Part shown: one piece after another, positions 12,030 through 25,135 of the stretch | Layout: every line of letters begins with the position of its first letter | Numbering within the stretch: the stretch's first letter is position 1 | Source of the DNA: Puffinus mauretanicus | Taxonomy: Eukaryota > Chordata > Aves > Procellariiformes > Procellariidae | Reading direction: 5' to 3' | Length of the DNA: 64,000 nucleotides | Assembly (NCBI GenBank): GCA_023333565.1 | Contig: JAJKFH010000374.1 | Location: 5,332,001-5,396,000 of the forward strand | Notes under the pieces: generated by a model | Databases searched by the model: none | The model's input: only the letters and a program-made list of their open reading frames with translations | Told to the model about the DNA's origin: nothing | Position numbers and translations under genes: made by a program

Positions 12030-15000
12030 AGAAGAGGAATGAAAAATTCTGAATACAAGCAAAGCCGGTAAGTGAGAAAGGAGATGAACTTGAAGATGAA
12101 ATATTATTCCACAAGGAGAACGTACAGCTTTCACAATAAAGGGAAGTAATTATAGTTTTCTTGCTAACTTTTCTTTTCTGAGAGATCATCTTGATGATAT
12201 GTTATGCTAGATGAGATGGTACTACAAGTTGTTTTTCTTGACATGAATAAATGTTTGTCTTTGCCAAGCCAACAATACAACCCTCTTGAGTACTCTCACA
12301 CAAATAGTTCTCTGAAAGTTACTGGTGGCAGGTAGCTGAGTCATCTTGCTGCTTTATTCTTTATATTTGGCAGTAATTATTGGAGGCATGGATTTACTGG
12401 GAGCGTCTAGAGAATGTTTTTCCTGGTTTTGTGTCTGCCTGTTCACTACCTCTATTCCTTAATGTGACACAAGACTTGTGAAGAGTAGAAGGCACCAGAC
12501 CTTTAGGTTGGGGTTGTCCATAAAGTAAAATAATGTTGTGAAGAAATTCTTGGTGCTCAGTCCTCAGAAGAGGAGACATAACGCTAGTGTTACTTGTGGA
12601 GAGAACTGGGAGTTTAACCTGGGAACTGTTTGAACTTAAAGGAAGCCTTCCAAAGTGTCGTGGAACAACTAAAAGTTGTTCCTCATGACCATTTCAGTCT
12701 TGCAGGCACTGAGGTGGCCAGACAAGGGGTGTCTCTGATCTGAACTGTTTTACACTGGTGGAGAGACGATAAGGCATTTAGTGAAAAATGGATTTATCAT
12801 GTGTGATACTACATTGTCCTTGGCCTTTGAAACTCACAGAAGATAAAAGGGATACAGCATATGACTGTACCTGTTCCCATTGACACAATGAAGGATGATA
12901 ACTTGAAAGGTATGTTGTGTGAAGAAAGTAAAGAAATATGAGATAGTTGCATGAACTTCAAGGATGACACTCTGAAGAGAATACAATGTGAATACAACCC
13001 AGTGGTCGGTATTGACAGTACTTCCATGTAATTGCTGAAGTCAGAATAAATTGACTAAAGGCCATGTATGCTAACTTTGTTCATTTGGCAGTTTCTTCCA
13101 GAAGTACTGAAGAAAGAATCACATGCCCAAATTTGACATAGGGAGACAACCCAGAATGTAAGAATTACAGCATCAGCCACAAAACTTTTATATCAGTACA
13201 GCTCTGTATTTCATATTAGAGGCTTATGGCTTACAGAAAGGAGATAGGAGGGTGAAAAATCATTGGAAAATAGGTGTATTCTGGGCCAAGTATTTTTAAT
13301 CATTCCCGTATTAGAAAAAGCATGGGACTATGTCCAAAATAAGTCTATACTTTGTATAGATTTTTAAAAAAATTGTGATAATATTTCTTGCAAGATAGCC
13401 CCATGCTGTTATGAAGAAAACTTAGAATCCGTATAATGTTGTTAAGATGGTACAACTTTATTCATGGTTCAAGATTTACAGAATAAAATTTCAATATTTA
13501 TGGCATTAAGAGAGGTACAAACCAGGTCTAATATCTGAGGTTTAGGACTAGGATCTTAGAAAACTACTGCCAGTGTTGTGCTTCACCTCCAGTCCACTGG
13601 AAACCGCCTTCTGTAAATGAAATATACACTGCAGAATTATTAAAATAAAGATCTGTATTCCTCAAACGTAGAAGCTGTCATTAAAAAGGAGGAAATCTGT
13701 AGTTCTATTAGAGATGTAGAAATGCATTAATTGAGCGACCCTCCCTGCCCCCGGTAATCCAGGAAGTTTTCCTTCTGGCTTTTGAATTTAACCTAAAAAT
13801 CAACAATACCTCTCTTAATATAGTTGACTGTTCAGCATGTAGCCTGTTAGAAATAAACAATGTGCAAAAAATGCTAAGCTGGCTGAACAGAGATCCAGAG
13901 AAGGAATAAATTTTAGACGAAGTTTCAACAATTGTTTCTGGTCATCCTTCTATTGAGCTTTGCCTGTCTCTTCTGTGTGCAGCACCACCATGTTAAATAA
14001 TGGAAATGCTCCCTCTCATAGGATTAGTACGGTGTCTCAGATGTGGAATTTCTGTAACACAGCTACAGTGACAAGATCCAGATATCCAACAACAGCCAGA
14101 ACACAAGACACCTTGTTTCTTATCCCCGTGTGAACCAGGAGAGGCACAGTTCTATACTCTAATGGCAGCAAGGTGTTCAGGTTTGTACTGAACACAGACC
14201 CAAGGTGATCCCCAGTCAAGTCAATGAAAAGTGGGTTAATAGCTCAGCTAGTTTTTTATAGCTTGTAGAATGAAGAGTGACTTTTCACTTCCAATTTCGG
14301 TTCTTTTAGAACTCCCTATTTGTAATTCACAAATGTTGCTGTCAGCATCCCTTTTCTTTTCTGTTTCTTACAGATGTTTTTTCTAGTTGTTACACTGTGT
14401 TTGCTAGATTACTGGGAGGTGAGAGCCTGGCTTCCCATAGCAGAATATGGCTATACTTTCTAATCAGATTTTTTGTTAACTTTTATAGGTGCCTATCACA
14501 ATTATGGTTTTAGAACCATGAGTAAAAAAATGTAAGTGAAAGATGTACTTATGTACATGTACTTATGAACTTATGTAAATATCACTTCGGCATTGTTCAG
14601 TACTTTTAGAATAGCAGCTTCAGGTATTTTACAAGAAATATATGAACTCTTCAAAATATGACCTCTAAAATGTTAAATGAAAGTTTTTATCTCTGCTAGA
14701 AACCAGGGCAGGTAATTGAAACTCCTTCCCTAAAGCAACATGGTGGAAAAACATGAAATGATGTTAGTTTTGAACTTTTGTGTCTGCTCTTGTATTGTGA
14801 CTACAAGACCATGCCTCTCTGGAAGTCCAGGTGCTTTTGACAATGACTTGGACTGGGAAAAATAATGAGACTGTACTCTGCAGTAAAATGCTCAGAATGC
14901 CTCAGTATCAGTACACTGAGTGAAATCTTGAGTGAACTGCTACTCTTATTGAAAGCATTTCATTCTGTGAGACTAGAATAGTCACTCTCCCATCATTTAA

Positions 15001-18000
15001 GTAATCACTTTTAAAAGTTAAAGGATTGATTGGATCTCTGATGATTTGAAATATCCAGGACAGAAATGATTGTCACCCCATTGTGATACAAGCCTCCTGC
15101 AGTCAAGATTTTTTCAGACTGATTTTAGATACATTACTCAAGTTTTGAGGTACTAGTTTGAGGTACCAAAGGTGGTCTGAATTTTGGAAGAAAATTGCTC
15201 AACATTTTGTGATTATAAGGCCCTATTCCAGTGTCTGAAGCTGAGAGGGAAAACAGTTGCATGCATTTCATAAAGAAGTCTTCCTGGTATCTCTTAGACC
15301 TCAACAGGGACTTAATAGTCATAAAAGCGTTTTCCTACCAGCTGTTTTATGCAATATGAAAATGTTGATTATTGAAAGAACATACAGTTAACTTCAAATG
15401 AATCTTTAAATTACATTCAACTGCAATTAACCTTAACAGAGTTAATCAGCTATGGTTACTTAACATTTATATAATTGTAGGTGCTTCTGCATTAAAATAA
15501 ACAGTATATTGGTGAAGTTGTAGCTTTCTTCTACCCTTTTTTTGAAGATACAGTAGGCATCTAAATGATACAAGGTTATATATCTATTGTGATGACAGAT
15601 GAATTAGCATCAGGACATCTTAATCTTTGGTACAGAATATATTTGTGTAGACCCAATGTAATAATAGAACAATATCAAAATTTCTCTCTCCACCTGGAAA
15701 TCATGTGTGGTCACACCCGAGTGCAGACAGACAGTGCCTGCCAACCACCACCACCCCCCGCTCCCCAAGGTCCTGGGTAAGCAGCTGCTGATAACCCAGC
15801 TGAAGTGTACTGAAGATGACAGAAGTGGTCTTCAACAGAAATAACCTCTTACTAGCACTGTTGGCATGAAAGAGTAGTGTTAGAAACAGCCTTCAAACTG
15901 GAAAATCTTGGTTTCTTATCCTTTTTGTGTGTTTCCTCTTCAGTTTCCTCTGAAGATAATGAGTGGACCTAGCATCTTAGAGAATGATTTGAAAAAGCTT
16001 TTTAAGGGCTATGTGTTGACAAAGTTTTTGCATAATGCCACTTCTAAAGCTTTTAGTGTCATCCAATGCAGTGCTGTTTAAATTCAGGAAAACTGTTTTA
16101 GCATATGGGCTTCTAGCAGAAGATTCTATCTTGGCCGCTTAGTCCTTCATAGAGCACCGAGGACACCTTAGAGGGTGAAAGGCCAGTTTTCATGGGTGTG
16201 GTATTCACTGTCATGCTTAGATTTTTAAAGAGGCCTCAGCTCTCATTTAGATGACAAATAAGGAATAAAACCTCAGGTAAAATCACACTTGAACCCCTTG
16301 GAGCAAGAAGGATGCAAGTGGGAAAACTGCAGTGTTTGGGTACAGAGAATGAAGTTCGTAGGCTGGAATAGCTATGGGCTACCTTTATTCGAGGTAAAGT
16401 GCAGTGTTATGGTTTAGTCTTTAATATTTATGGAGCATTTTGAAGATGAATAGCATAATACACAGCATTGTGTTGCTACAGTGATTGGGACTACTGCTGT
16501 GAAATTGTCTAGTATTTTTTAATAAGGGTAGTAACTGGAAAATTATCCATCAGGGATGTAACCAAGCCTGAAAACGAGCAACATGAATGGTGCTCTTTAA
16601 AAAAAGAAAAAAGTCCTCCAAGACAAATAGACACTCACTGCCAAACTCTTATTTTATTAAATTAGCTCCCTTTGCTCTGTACTTGTGTTTGTCTTTTTAA
16701 ATGTCAGTAGTGTGTATTATATCTTTAAGAATTCCCATTTGTGCCTTCCCTAAAGCTCAGCTGACTTTCAGTTACTGTCTGACACAATGAAACTGTGGCA
16801 AGCATTTTTATAAAGTTAGAGTGCACCGGGCCTTTTTTCTCAATCTGCTGCTGTCAATACAGTTTATAAAAACATAAATGTTGGTAAGATTTGCATTTCA
16901 GATTTTGTGCCTGTAGTCCTTGTCGTGGAGACAGTTGCTTTATACTGGGGTTACTAGTGAGGCTGCAGCCCCTCACAAAGAAGGAAAAATAGTTTTAGAT
17001 TCTTGTGTTGTATATGCTTATCTGGGAAAAAAAGTGTGTTATAGTGTGAAAAGTGTGAAGATTACTGATACAGTTGGAAAAAAAATATACCCAGGAAAGA
17101 GAACATTGAACCAGATTTCCTGCTTGCCATCCTTTACTCAAAGATAAGTTGAAAGCTGCTGTTTGGTCTGATTTTGACCTAGGTTTCATATAGTCTTGGA
17201 GATGAAATCATATGCAGGGTCTGGAGACAAGGGCATTTCATGTAACTCCTGCATTACTGAAAGCTTACGAGAGCCTTTGCCTGATCTTCTGTCTGCAGCA
17301 ACAGCTTCCCTCATGGTTTTCTGGTGCTATACACCCAGGATAGTAATCCCTCTTCTGGCTTTGACACAAGGGGAAACTGCAACCTGACTGAAAATAAAAT
17401 AATTTTGTTCTGATTTGGTTCTTATCTCATATAAAGATTTTTATCTGTGTTCTGGCAGCTTTCTGTGGTTGTGAATGTTTGGTCAGTCCTGCCACCTTCT
17501 ACCAACCAGACCATGCCGAGTGTGGATGCCATATCATCTATAATTATTCTGTAAAGTATAAGTTACTTATTTTTGAGGAGTAGAATGTTTTCCAGTGTTT
17601 TAGATTCTTTGATACTTTTGGTTGATTCTCTTTCATATGACTTCAGAGAAACTTTCCCAGGCAAAGCTGTTGCCCAGAAACGCACCCTCTCATCCCAAAA
17701 GCTTGTCTTGCTCTGATGAAACCTGCAAAGTGATATTAGCACCATTTAGGACAGTTACAGCAAAATACGTCTTAGGAGTCATGAGTTAAGTCATGAATGA
17801 GAGGGAGATGGTGGGACAAATGCAACTGAAGGACTTAATTCAAGCCAGGTCAAGTCCTGTGGTCCATAGTACCATGCTGATGATGCATACGACAGAGGAA
17901 CTAGCAGAGTGGGTTTTGTCACATTGCCTTGATTTCCAAAGTTTAGCCTTCCAAATAAATAGCAAGAGGGTCTGAAACTCTGCTGTTGGAGATGGTTTAG

Positions 18001-20377
18001 GCTGGATTCTTGCTCTGGGGCTGAGGTGGACCTTAACTGAGGTGTTAAAGCAAGGAGAGGTTCAGTCAAATGCTTGGGAACAGGTCTAGTCATTGGGATA
18101 AACTGCTTTGGTGCATGAGGAGAAAGCAGCAGGTTTGACCCTGGGAGAGTTATAGGCACTGGAAGGATAAGGACAGAGTTGTATTCTCCCCGTGTTAAGC
18201 AAACTCAGATGGCACTAACAGTACTGAAAGAACATTATCACCCTGCATCCTCCCAGTGGAAAAAATTGTGAGGACGCAATAGCCTTTCAGAGCTGATTTA
18301 GGGACTGTGGGACAAATACACCTTTGAAGAGTCTATTTTCTAGGTGGAAGCCTCATTGTCCACTTCAAACAGATGTTTATGTGACATAGCTGAGAACATT
18401 TGCTATTCCGGTCATATTCAAGATACACCATTTTAGAAAAGCCTGCCCTAAAGTTAAGAGAGCTAAAGGCAGCTCAGGCTAAGAGCAGCTGAACTAGGCA
18501 AAAAAGGCCCACTTAAAGTCAGAGACTTCACTGGAAAGTTTTTCATGTGATGAAGTTGTGTGGCATGTTTTTGACAAATACATAAGCAGATCCATAAACA
18601 AATGAACAGATCTCTTCAGCTAGTTCTGAATTGCCTCCTTTTGATATATTACGCTATAAGAGTTAGTCAATAATTTTCTAGTATGGATCAAAGTTCACAT
18701 ACAAAATGATGAGGCTTCACAGGAAGTTGTTGACACATGAGAAGCTGACACCCCAGGGTTTATAGGCAAGAGTAAGTCATTAGCAAAGTTTTTACACAAC
18801 AATATCCTTAGCTAATTAGATCTCTCCTAGTTATATTTGCCTGACAAGAGAAGGAAGGAGGAGTAGAATAAAATAAATAAATAAACACCAGTGAAAAGAG
18901 GAAATTAGAAAAGCAATTGTTAAAAGTTGTTAATTGAACCATTAAGTAGTTCATTATCAAGGAGCACTGTGGTAATAAGCTGCCCTGCCCTAATTACATA
19001 TGTTGAAGCAGCACTGAATGGCTTGGATCCAGCCATGAACTTTGGGCTTGGGGGAGCATTCATGGAGGTGTGAAAGCAAGTGTGTGTGGAATAGTAATTA
19101 AAATTCCCGGGTCCTGGCTTCACTTTAGCCTGACTTAGTGGCTCAGTTTCCTTTCTCTATTCATCTGCACAAGTATTAAGGTCCAAAGCTTGTCTGTCCA
19201 TCTGTCTGTCTTTGTGGCCAGTGCCAGAAGTGCCACACAGAACGTGGGTCTATGCCTCTACCAGAATTAGCCCACGCAGGGTATGGTCAGGTGTGGCATC
19301 CGCAGGGAGGCACGCAAGCTATAGTCTCACTTTGCTCCTGAAAGCCCTTCTCAGTCAGTCACTGCCAGCATACTGCAATGGTCAAACCCTTCAGGTTTGT
19401 CAAGTGTTGTAAGACCTTTGGCTGAAAAATGACAGTTCCCTTTCCAGATTATGAGTGAGTGCTTTCCCATTGCAGGCCTTTGATAAAGTGCAGTGGCAAA
19501 GCAAAGATAGGAGGTGATGCCACCTCTAGCTGAACTCTGAAATCTGCTATTTATCTGTGTCCCTGCCGCAGGTCACAAGCAAACCTTTTCTCAAGCACTT
19601 GATGTGTTGCTGATGTTGCACAGGGGCCTTGTGCTGGAGTAGGTACAGAAATCACCTTAGCTTAAACCAGATTATTTCTGTCTTTTCCTATGAAAAACAC
19701 TCGTTAAGAGCTAATTGTTAGTACTGGTTTGAAAATAGGTTAATGAATCTCCTTGCTAAGCAGCTCTTCTAGAGCTCAGATATAAAAGCCAGTCGTTCAG
19801 CTAAAATGGCTGGGATTTTTTCTACTAAATGAAGTGTAAAGGGAAAACATGTTTCATGCTCAAAAAGATACAGACATAGTTTGTATTTCCTTGATACTGT
19901 TCACAGATATTATGTTTCTCTGTCTTCTCCCTATATTTTTGTCATAAATTCAATATTTGCAAGGAAAGCAGGATAAGCTGTACGTGCAGTTCTAGTCCCT
20001 CTCTGTATGACTCTGTGCCTTAGTAATGAACAAATGCAGGACCAAACCTCACGGTGGCACTGGTAGTCCCTGCCCTGCACACTTTTCCCCCAATACAGAA
20101 GATTTCTGCTAGATTAAGCCAAGAATGGTTTTAAGTTGCTCTTTGACATGGATAACAGTGCCTTCTACTCCTCACCAGCCTACTCTGCTGACCTGCTAAG
20201 CTCTATCTGTTTATCTTTAAAAGAGTCCGTGACTGGAAGCAGACCTGAGCCTGGCATGTACTGCCCTGAAGGGTTACGGCATGGGCTCTTCTATTAGAGA
20301 GGGCAAAACAGGACTGAAAGTTTTAAAAAGAAAAGTGGAGGCCTCATAGGGAAAAAGGTGGAACTTTGTTCTTTAAG
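12030..20377. other. Unique non-coding sequence
   Basis: No gene is supported. Chance reading frames occur on both strands; the longest is the 122-codon minus frame at 17791-18159, which is leucine-, serine- and proline-rich without domains. A short internal repeat of ACTTATG units lies at about 14546-14580. A pyrimidine-to-C run sits at about 15741-15766. Around 19130-19170 there is a faint MIR-like phrase (GGCTCAGTTTCC) too short to call. Confidence 0.6.
18869..18885. repeat. (AAAT)n microsatellite
   Basis: About four consecutive AAAT units, flanked on the left by a purine-rich AAGGAAGGAGGAG stretch. Short and probably stable. Confidence 0.8.
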
Positions 20378-20450
20378 CACTCTGTGATCCAGTTTCCCAT
20401 CTGAAAAAGCAGGACCTGTCACAGGGTTGCTTAAAGAGTAAATTAATTTA
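20378..20450 (+). mobile_element. MIR-like SINE fragment, 3' half
   Basis: The run from TCTGTGATCCAGTTTCCCATCTG through ACCTGTCACAGGGTTGCTTAAAG follows the order of the MIR core and 3' half: 'cctcagtttcc-catctg', then 'acct', then 'agggttg', then 'aggattaaa'. Divergence is high, as expected for a family that amplified before birds and mammals split. Only the 3' half is recognisable. The match is made from memory of the MIR consensus. Confidence 0.55.
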
Positions 20451-21974
20451 TCGTAATGGCCCTATGTTCTCTAGCCACAGAATTTACTTTTTGTCACAAA
20501 TCCATACTTTTAAGTGTAAGATTTTCTTAATGCAGTTATATTTCTATTACTTATTAATTGTACATCTGCAAGTGAGCAAAGTGGAAATCAATTTAATCCT
20601 GTTTGATTCTGCAGAAAGGCTGAAACAGTAAGTTGGAGAAATGAAAACTGACTCATTTCTCTCGGTAGGGAAGACTGTGAACTCTATAATTTCTTTGCCA
20701 CCACAATATGGCATTTTGTCAGGATGTTTCAGAGCTTAGTGCTTTTGCAGTGCACTTTACCATTTTCTGCCTTCTGGCATCCATTGCTTTAATTTCTGTC
20801 TTAGTGCCCTGCCTGTGGCTGAACTCTGACCTGTGTTTTTTCCAAAAGAAGCCAAGTGCAGTACAGTGCTGCATCAACCTATAGCCTGCTGAGAGGGGTC
20901 TAGAGATATGTGTAAAACCCAAGAGTAGGAGAGAACCAGAAGTTCAGTTAGTGATCAGTGGTGATATAATGCCCCAAATCCAGGACTCAGTGCTGAAGGT
21001 AAGCACCTACAAATTATATACCAATAAATATGTTAATCTGTAAGTGACAATGAATGTCTTTGCTAGACAAGATGGGGATGTGACTGAGACATAGAATAAA
21101 ATTAATTTGGCAGTGGAATTTAAAGGTTGCAGTAAACGTGGTTTTGTCTCCCATTGTGTTAGTGAGTAAAAATGCCCCAGCTGGGGTTAGGAACTGAGAA
21201 TGTCATTCAGTGGTAGTCTGCAGTGTCATATCTGATGACAGCAAAAGGACAAAGCCCTTGGTATTGGGTGAACAAATTACATATATGGATATTTTTCTCC
21301 TTTTTTTAAAAAAATTGCAAAATGAAAATCAGCTACTGCTGGTTCCTCTTTCCTGCCTTTAGGCTCACTAAATATTGTGATTTTCTAGCAGACTTACCCT
21401 GGCCATTAAAATTTGATTTTCTTTCAGTAATTTAGAATCAACTAGGGGAAAATGAAAGCAAAATATTAGCGTAAGTGTTTCGGTGGTCTCTTGCTATGCT
21501 CACCCTGACCCCTTCTCCTTTTACAAGCAGTCACAGGGTTGTTTCTTCTCTTTTCAGTGAACCACTCTGGCTTTGTAAATGATTTTCCCCTTTACAGTTG
21601 TCTTTCTTTGTGCCTGTGTGCATGTTGTTCTTTCCTAATGCAAAGAGCACTGGAGCAAGCAGAGACCACGCATTCAAGGCTAGAGAGTGGCTGCATACAT
21701 CTAAGATTAAAAATGAAACCTGTCTGAAGCTCTTAGTCCCAACCTCCTCACTCCAAAATGGCCTGCATTCCCCTTTGGAAGGAGTAAGTGCTCAGAGGAG
21801 CATGCATGCAATTAAATATTCTGCTCACAGGAAGGACATTAGTAATGTCTTAAGGTCCTGTTGTTCATCTGCATATTTTATTCCCTCCAGCTAAAGAGGG
21901 AGATAAATATTAAAATCCCATTTCCCTATATGTGTCTTTCTGTTATATTAGCCTGTTTATTATCATCTTGTTCT
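20451..21974. other. Unique non-coding sequence
   Basis: No gene, repeat family or RNA gene is visible. Two overlapping plus-strand frames at 21539-21894 have no recognisable product. Immediately to the right begins the CpG-richer segment with a possible splice acceptor, described separately. Confidence 0.6.
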
Positions 21975-22530
21975 AGCAAGATGTATACATCTGATTCCTC
22001 GGTTCCCCTAAATCCAGACACTTCCTGCGAGGCAAGAGGTCGATATGGTGACTCTGTGGCTGGCATTGTGCGAGCCTTTGCCCGTCATTGCCAGGAGAGA
22101 TGCCGTCCTGTGGCATTAGTACACAGACATATTAGAACTCATGATTCAGTATGAGATCCTTTAGGCTGACCCTTTACATTTTCCACTCATGCTCCCTCGA
22201 CACGGTGCCTGTGTTTTCAGCGTCTGCAGGAGAGGACCGTGGGTTTTCCCACACACTCGCCAGTCCTGCGACTGCGAGTAACTGAGACTCAGGCATGTGG
22301 TTGCAGATTTTGGGAAAGATGATTGCGTCTCAGCTGTGGATAGCACCGCTTAGGGTATTGGGGGAAAGTGTCCTCCCTCGCATGTGATCCCTGAGGAGAT
22401 GCAGGCTCACAATGCAGGTGTTACTGACCTGTACTCATACTTCTGGTAGGGATTGGCTTAATGACCCCTGAGAAGGCGTTCAGGACCATGTTCTGGAAAG
22501 ATTCTGGAGGCTCGGTTGGGAACGTGAGTG
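21975..22530 (+). other. CpG-richer segment with possible exon
   Basis: CpG dinucleotides are clearly denser here than in the flanks, with about twenty in some 500 bases against long CpG-free runs on both sides. At the left edge a pyrimidine tract ends in TTGTTCTAG at about 21966-21974, a reasonable splice acceptor. An open frame then runs about 58 codons to 22154 with polar, mixed composition, and a GTATGAG donor-like site lies near 22149. A second good donor, GTGAGT, is near 22523. No domain or known product was recognised. It could be an exon of an unannotated transcript, a small weak CpG island, or a young insertion not yet CpG-depleted. Confidence 0.25.
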
Positions 22531-23479
22531 TCTCAAACCAAAATGTGGGGTGAAACACAAAGTCTCAGATAGACTTTGCAGAACTACCCTTTGTTATTTG
22601 AATTTATTGAATGGTAATATCACCTCTTGTGTTCTCTGTTTTGCAGAGGTGTTAAAGATGAATAAGTGCTTATTAAATACTGAGGGAAGGAAAATGTCTA
22701 CCTGTTTCTCATTGCTTCACTTGGTTGGTTGTTTTTTTTCCCTTATAAATTCTTGCCTCATATTTTGGTAGATTGTCTAGCCAGAGTATTTTTCACCTAG
22801 GGTTAGAAGATGCCAGAAGGAGAACACACACAAATGCAACACGCTGTTTTAAAACATTTTGTAATGCATCATCTTCTTGAAACCTTGACACGACAAGTAA
22901 CTGTGTATGAAAACTCATTTGCCTATTGAACTGACCCTGTGCCTGCTTTTTTAATTTGGATGGAGTTGTTTCTCCACCCTTGGAAAATGGAAACAGTAAA
23001 AATTCTCAAATGGGTATAAGTCCTTTAAGCAACTTGATTACTGTTGCTCTCAGTAATAACATTATCTTGGCACTGGACTACACAGATGAAAGATGAGTGA
23101 TTCTGAGTGCAAGAAAACCACAGGTCTGTTCAGTCTTTTCCTGGACAAAGAAATATTACATTTGGACAATCCTTTCTTCCATTGCCAGTAACAATATTTC
23201 TGCTCCTCCTCTATAGAACAGTGAAATAGTTAGTACATACTTGACCCATGTTTTAAAATTAATATTCTAGGATATATGAATTAATTTGATGCTCCTGAAA
23301 ATTAAGGAACTCTTAAGATTCAGAGACAATGGCCCTTATTATGTAACCATAGGTACATAATACCAAACAGCATGGATTCTCAGCGCAAAGCTCTGGTAAT
23401 TTGCCTTATTCCTATCCAACAGTAGTTTCTGTGGTTATTTTATTTTCATCCTGTTTACCCAAGTTTTTATGCGGTGTCT
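22531..23479. other. Unique non-coding sequence
   Basis: AT-rich sequence without recognisable genes or repeats; one chance plus-strand frame at 22550-22771 ends in a hydrophobic stretch. Nothing else supportable. Confidence 0.6.
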
Positions 23480-24010
23480 ATCCCTTTGGTACTTGGATAG
23501 GAACATAAAATGCCTGTACTGGCCAGCTGCGGGTGCCCAGAGATGACTGTAAGAACTGGGTTAAGCCTGTAGTAATAACTCCCCGGTGCACTCTTCCAGC
23601 GTCCAATGATATGTGGCTCAAGGACTTCATCAGCTGGAGGTAGTATCTTTCTACTTATTAAATCATGATGGATTTTTATTCTGGGAGTCAGTCCAATTGC
23701 CTTCTGAGCCCTTATAAACACATAGCAGCTGCCATGTCCTGTGACAGTGAGTTCAACAGCTTAAATATGTGAGGGGGAATCTCCTACGTTTCTTCTGTAC
23801 CTGCAGCCCGCTATTTTCCTTTGATTTCTTGCTGTTCTTGTATTAGAAAAGAGGGTGAACAATACTTCCATGTGCATCATCTCCAGGCCCATCAACCTAA
23901 TACTGTCGGTGCATCTTCTTTCTGACTTGTAACTCGCCTGTTACGTGAGGTACGGGTGATGACAGGTCTGTACTACTGGCACCAAGTTCTCCTCTTCAGT
24001 GGGTGCAGCT
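23480..24010 (-). mobile_element. CR1-type LINE 3' region (old copy)
   Basis: The plus strand follows the antisense of the CR1 3' untranslated region in order: a 'gatggatttttcttc'-like phrase at about 23669, 'cctgtgacagtgagttcaac' at 23738-23757, a 'acctgc-gcccgctattt' block, 'gttcttgtattagaaaagagggtgaa' near 23833-23858 and 'acttccatgtgcatcatctccag'. The order and spacing match the widely shared CR1 consensus of reptiles and birds. The clear part is 23660-23940; the outer portions are inferred. Divergence and indels show it is old and inactive. An 84-codon minus-strand open frame at 23467-23721 lies in this repeat and is therefore not a gene. Confidence 0.75.
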
Positions 24011-24799
24011 TCAGCAGAGCTGCCCCTATATGTGACAGAAGAGTCGATGCTAACACAGAGCATCTTCCAAGTAAGGATGCTTAGTCCTAGTTTGAAATGT
24101 ATCCTTAATATATGAGGACCAGACTCCTCTCAAGTAGAGAGTGCAAATCATGCCAAGTTGTGGAACAGTATTTTAATCTGTGTTTGGAAGATATATGCTA
24201 GACCATTTTGCTTGTGACTTACAGCTAAATCACTTAAATGGTAAGTTTAGTCTTGAGGTGTTTTTATTGCATGATGTTGTTTAAATAATGAAACTGGCTT
24301 AATGGGAGATGCGTTTCATATGCTGAATTTCAAATAAGGGTTGAAATCCTGTAGATTAGGTTTTATCTCAGTTAATAGCAATACTACTTCAGTTTCTGAG
24401 CTGCATGATAATACGGAGACGAGATTTCTATTCGATATTGCAGTGGATATTGAAAGATGATTGATGACACTAATTTTTCTGGTGCTTCCACTGCATGCCA
24501 GCTGTATTAATTGCTAATTGTTTTAAGATACACCTCTACCTATTTGAAATGGGGGTTGGGGGGCATGGTTGTCCTAAAGTGACGGGTGGTGAGTGCTGTG
24601 AAGGCGAGTGCAATTCTTCAATTTACTAGATCCAATAAGGGCTTAGGTGTTGCTTTCTAAACTGCAGCATTTTACACTTGGTGTCCAGCTGTTCTCAGAA
24701 AGCTTGTTAATCCTGATGACTTCCAATTTACTAGACAATAAGTAACAGGCTTGTGAAGTAAAGTCTGATGGAACAGGACTTGTTTATTCAACTCTCACC
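24011..24799. other. Unique non-coding sequence
   Basis: No gene or repeat is supported. A G-rich spot at about 24551-24563 has only two long G tracts and is not a full G4 motif. Confidence 0.6.
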
Positions 24800-25135
24800 T
24801 TCCACTGACAGTGCACTTCATTACCTTTAGACTGGCTCTGCTCTCCATAGCTCAGGGCTGGCAGGGGCTTTACATCGCTCCTCTTGCCGTTTCAGGCATA
24901 GCACCTGGGTGCCTTAATGGGCTATCGCTCAGGCTCCTTAAAGAGACATTCGAGCAGATCCTGCGCATTTGTACGGCTGACAGCCAAAGACAGATTGCCC
25001 TCTATATTACAGGGCTTTGATTGGCTGCTGCCTTTCCCATAGTTGCTTAAATTTAGACAAACTGGCCATAAAATGCCACCAAATTAGAAAATTAGAGCAC
25101 AATTCTCTGATATACTGCTGCCAGCAATAATAATG
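24800..25135. promoter_or_regulatory. Candidate conserved enhancer-like element
   Basis: This repeat-free block differs in texture from its flanks, with balanced composition, few homopolymers and many known binding cores. CTTTGATTGG combines a TCF/LEF core with an inverted CCAAT box near 25014-25024. GGCCATAAAA, a posterior-HOX/CDX-type core, lies near 25063, and AATTAGAAAATTAG near 25082. A 69-codon open frame covers 24811-25020 but has no recognisable protein features. Its appearance is that of a vertebrate conserved non-coding element, which only cross-species alignment can establish. Confidence 0.35.

Noticed and set aside
17791..18159. 122-codon minus-strand open frame, proline/serine/leucine-rich
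   Set aside because: No recognisable domain or signal and no exon-type boundaries; a plus-strand frame covers the same bases. Treated as chance.
23467..23721. 84-codon minus-strand frame considered as a small gene
   Set aside because: It overlaps the CR1 3' region copy and has no protein features of its own.
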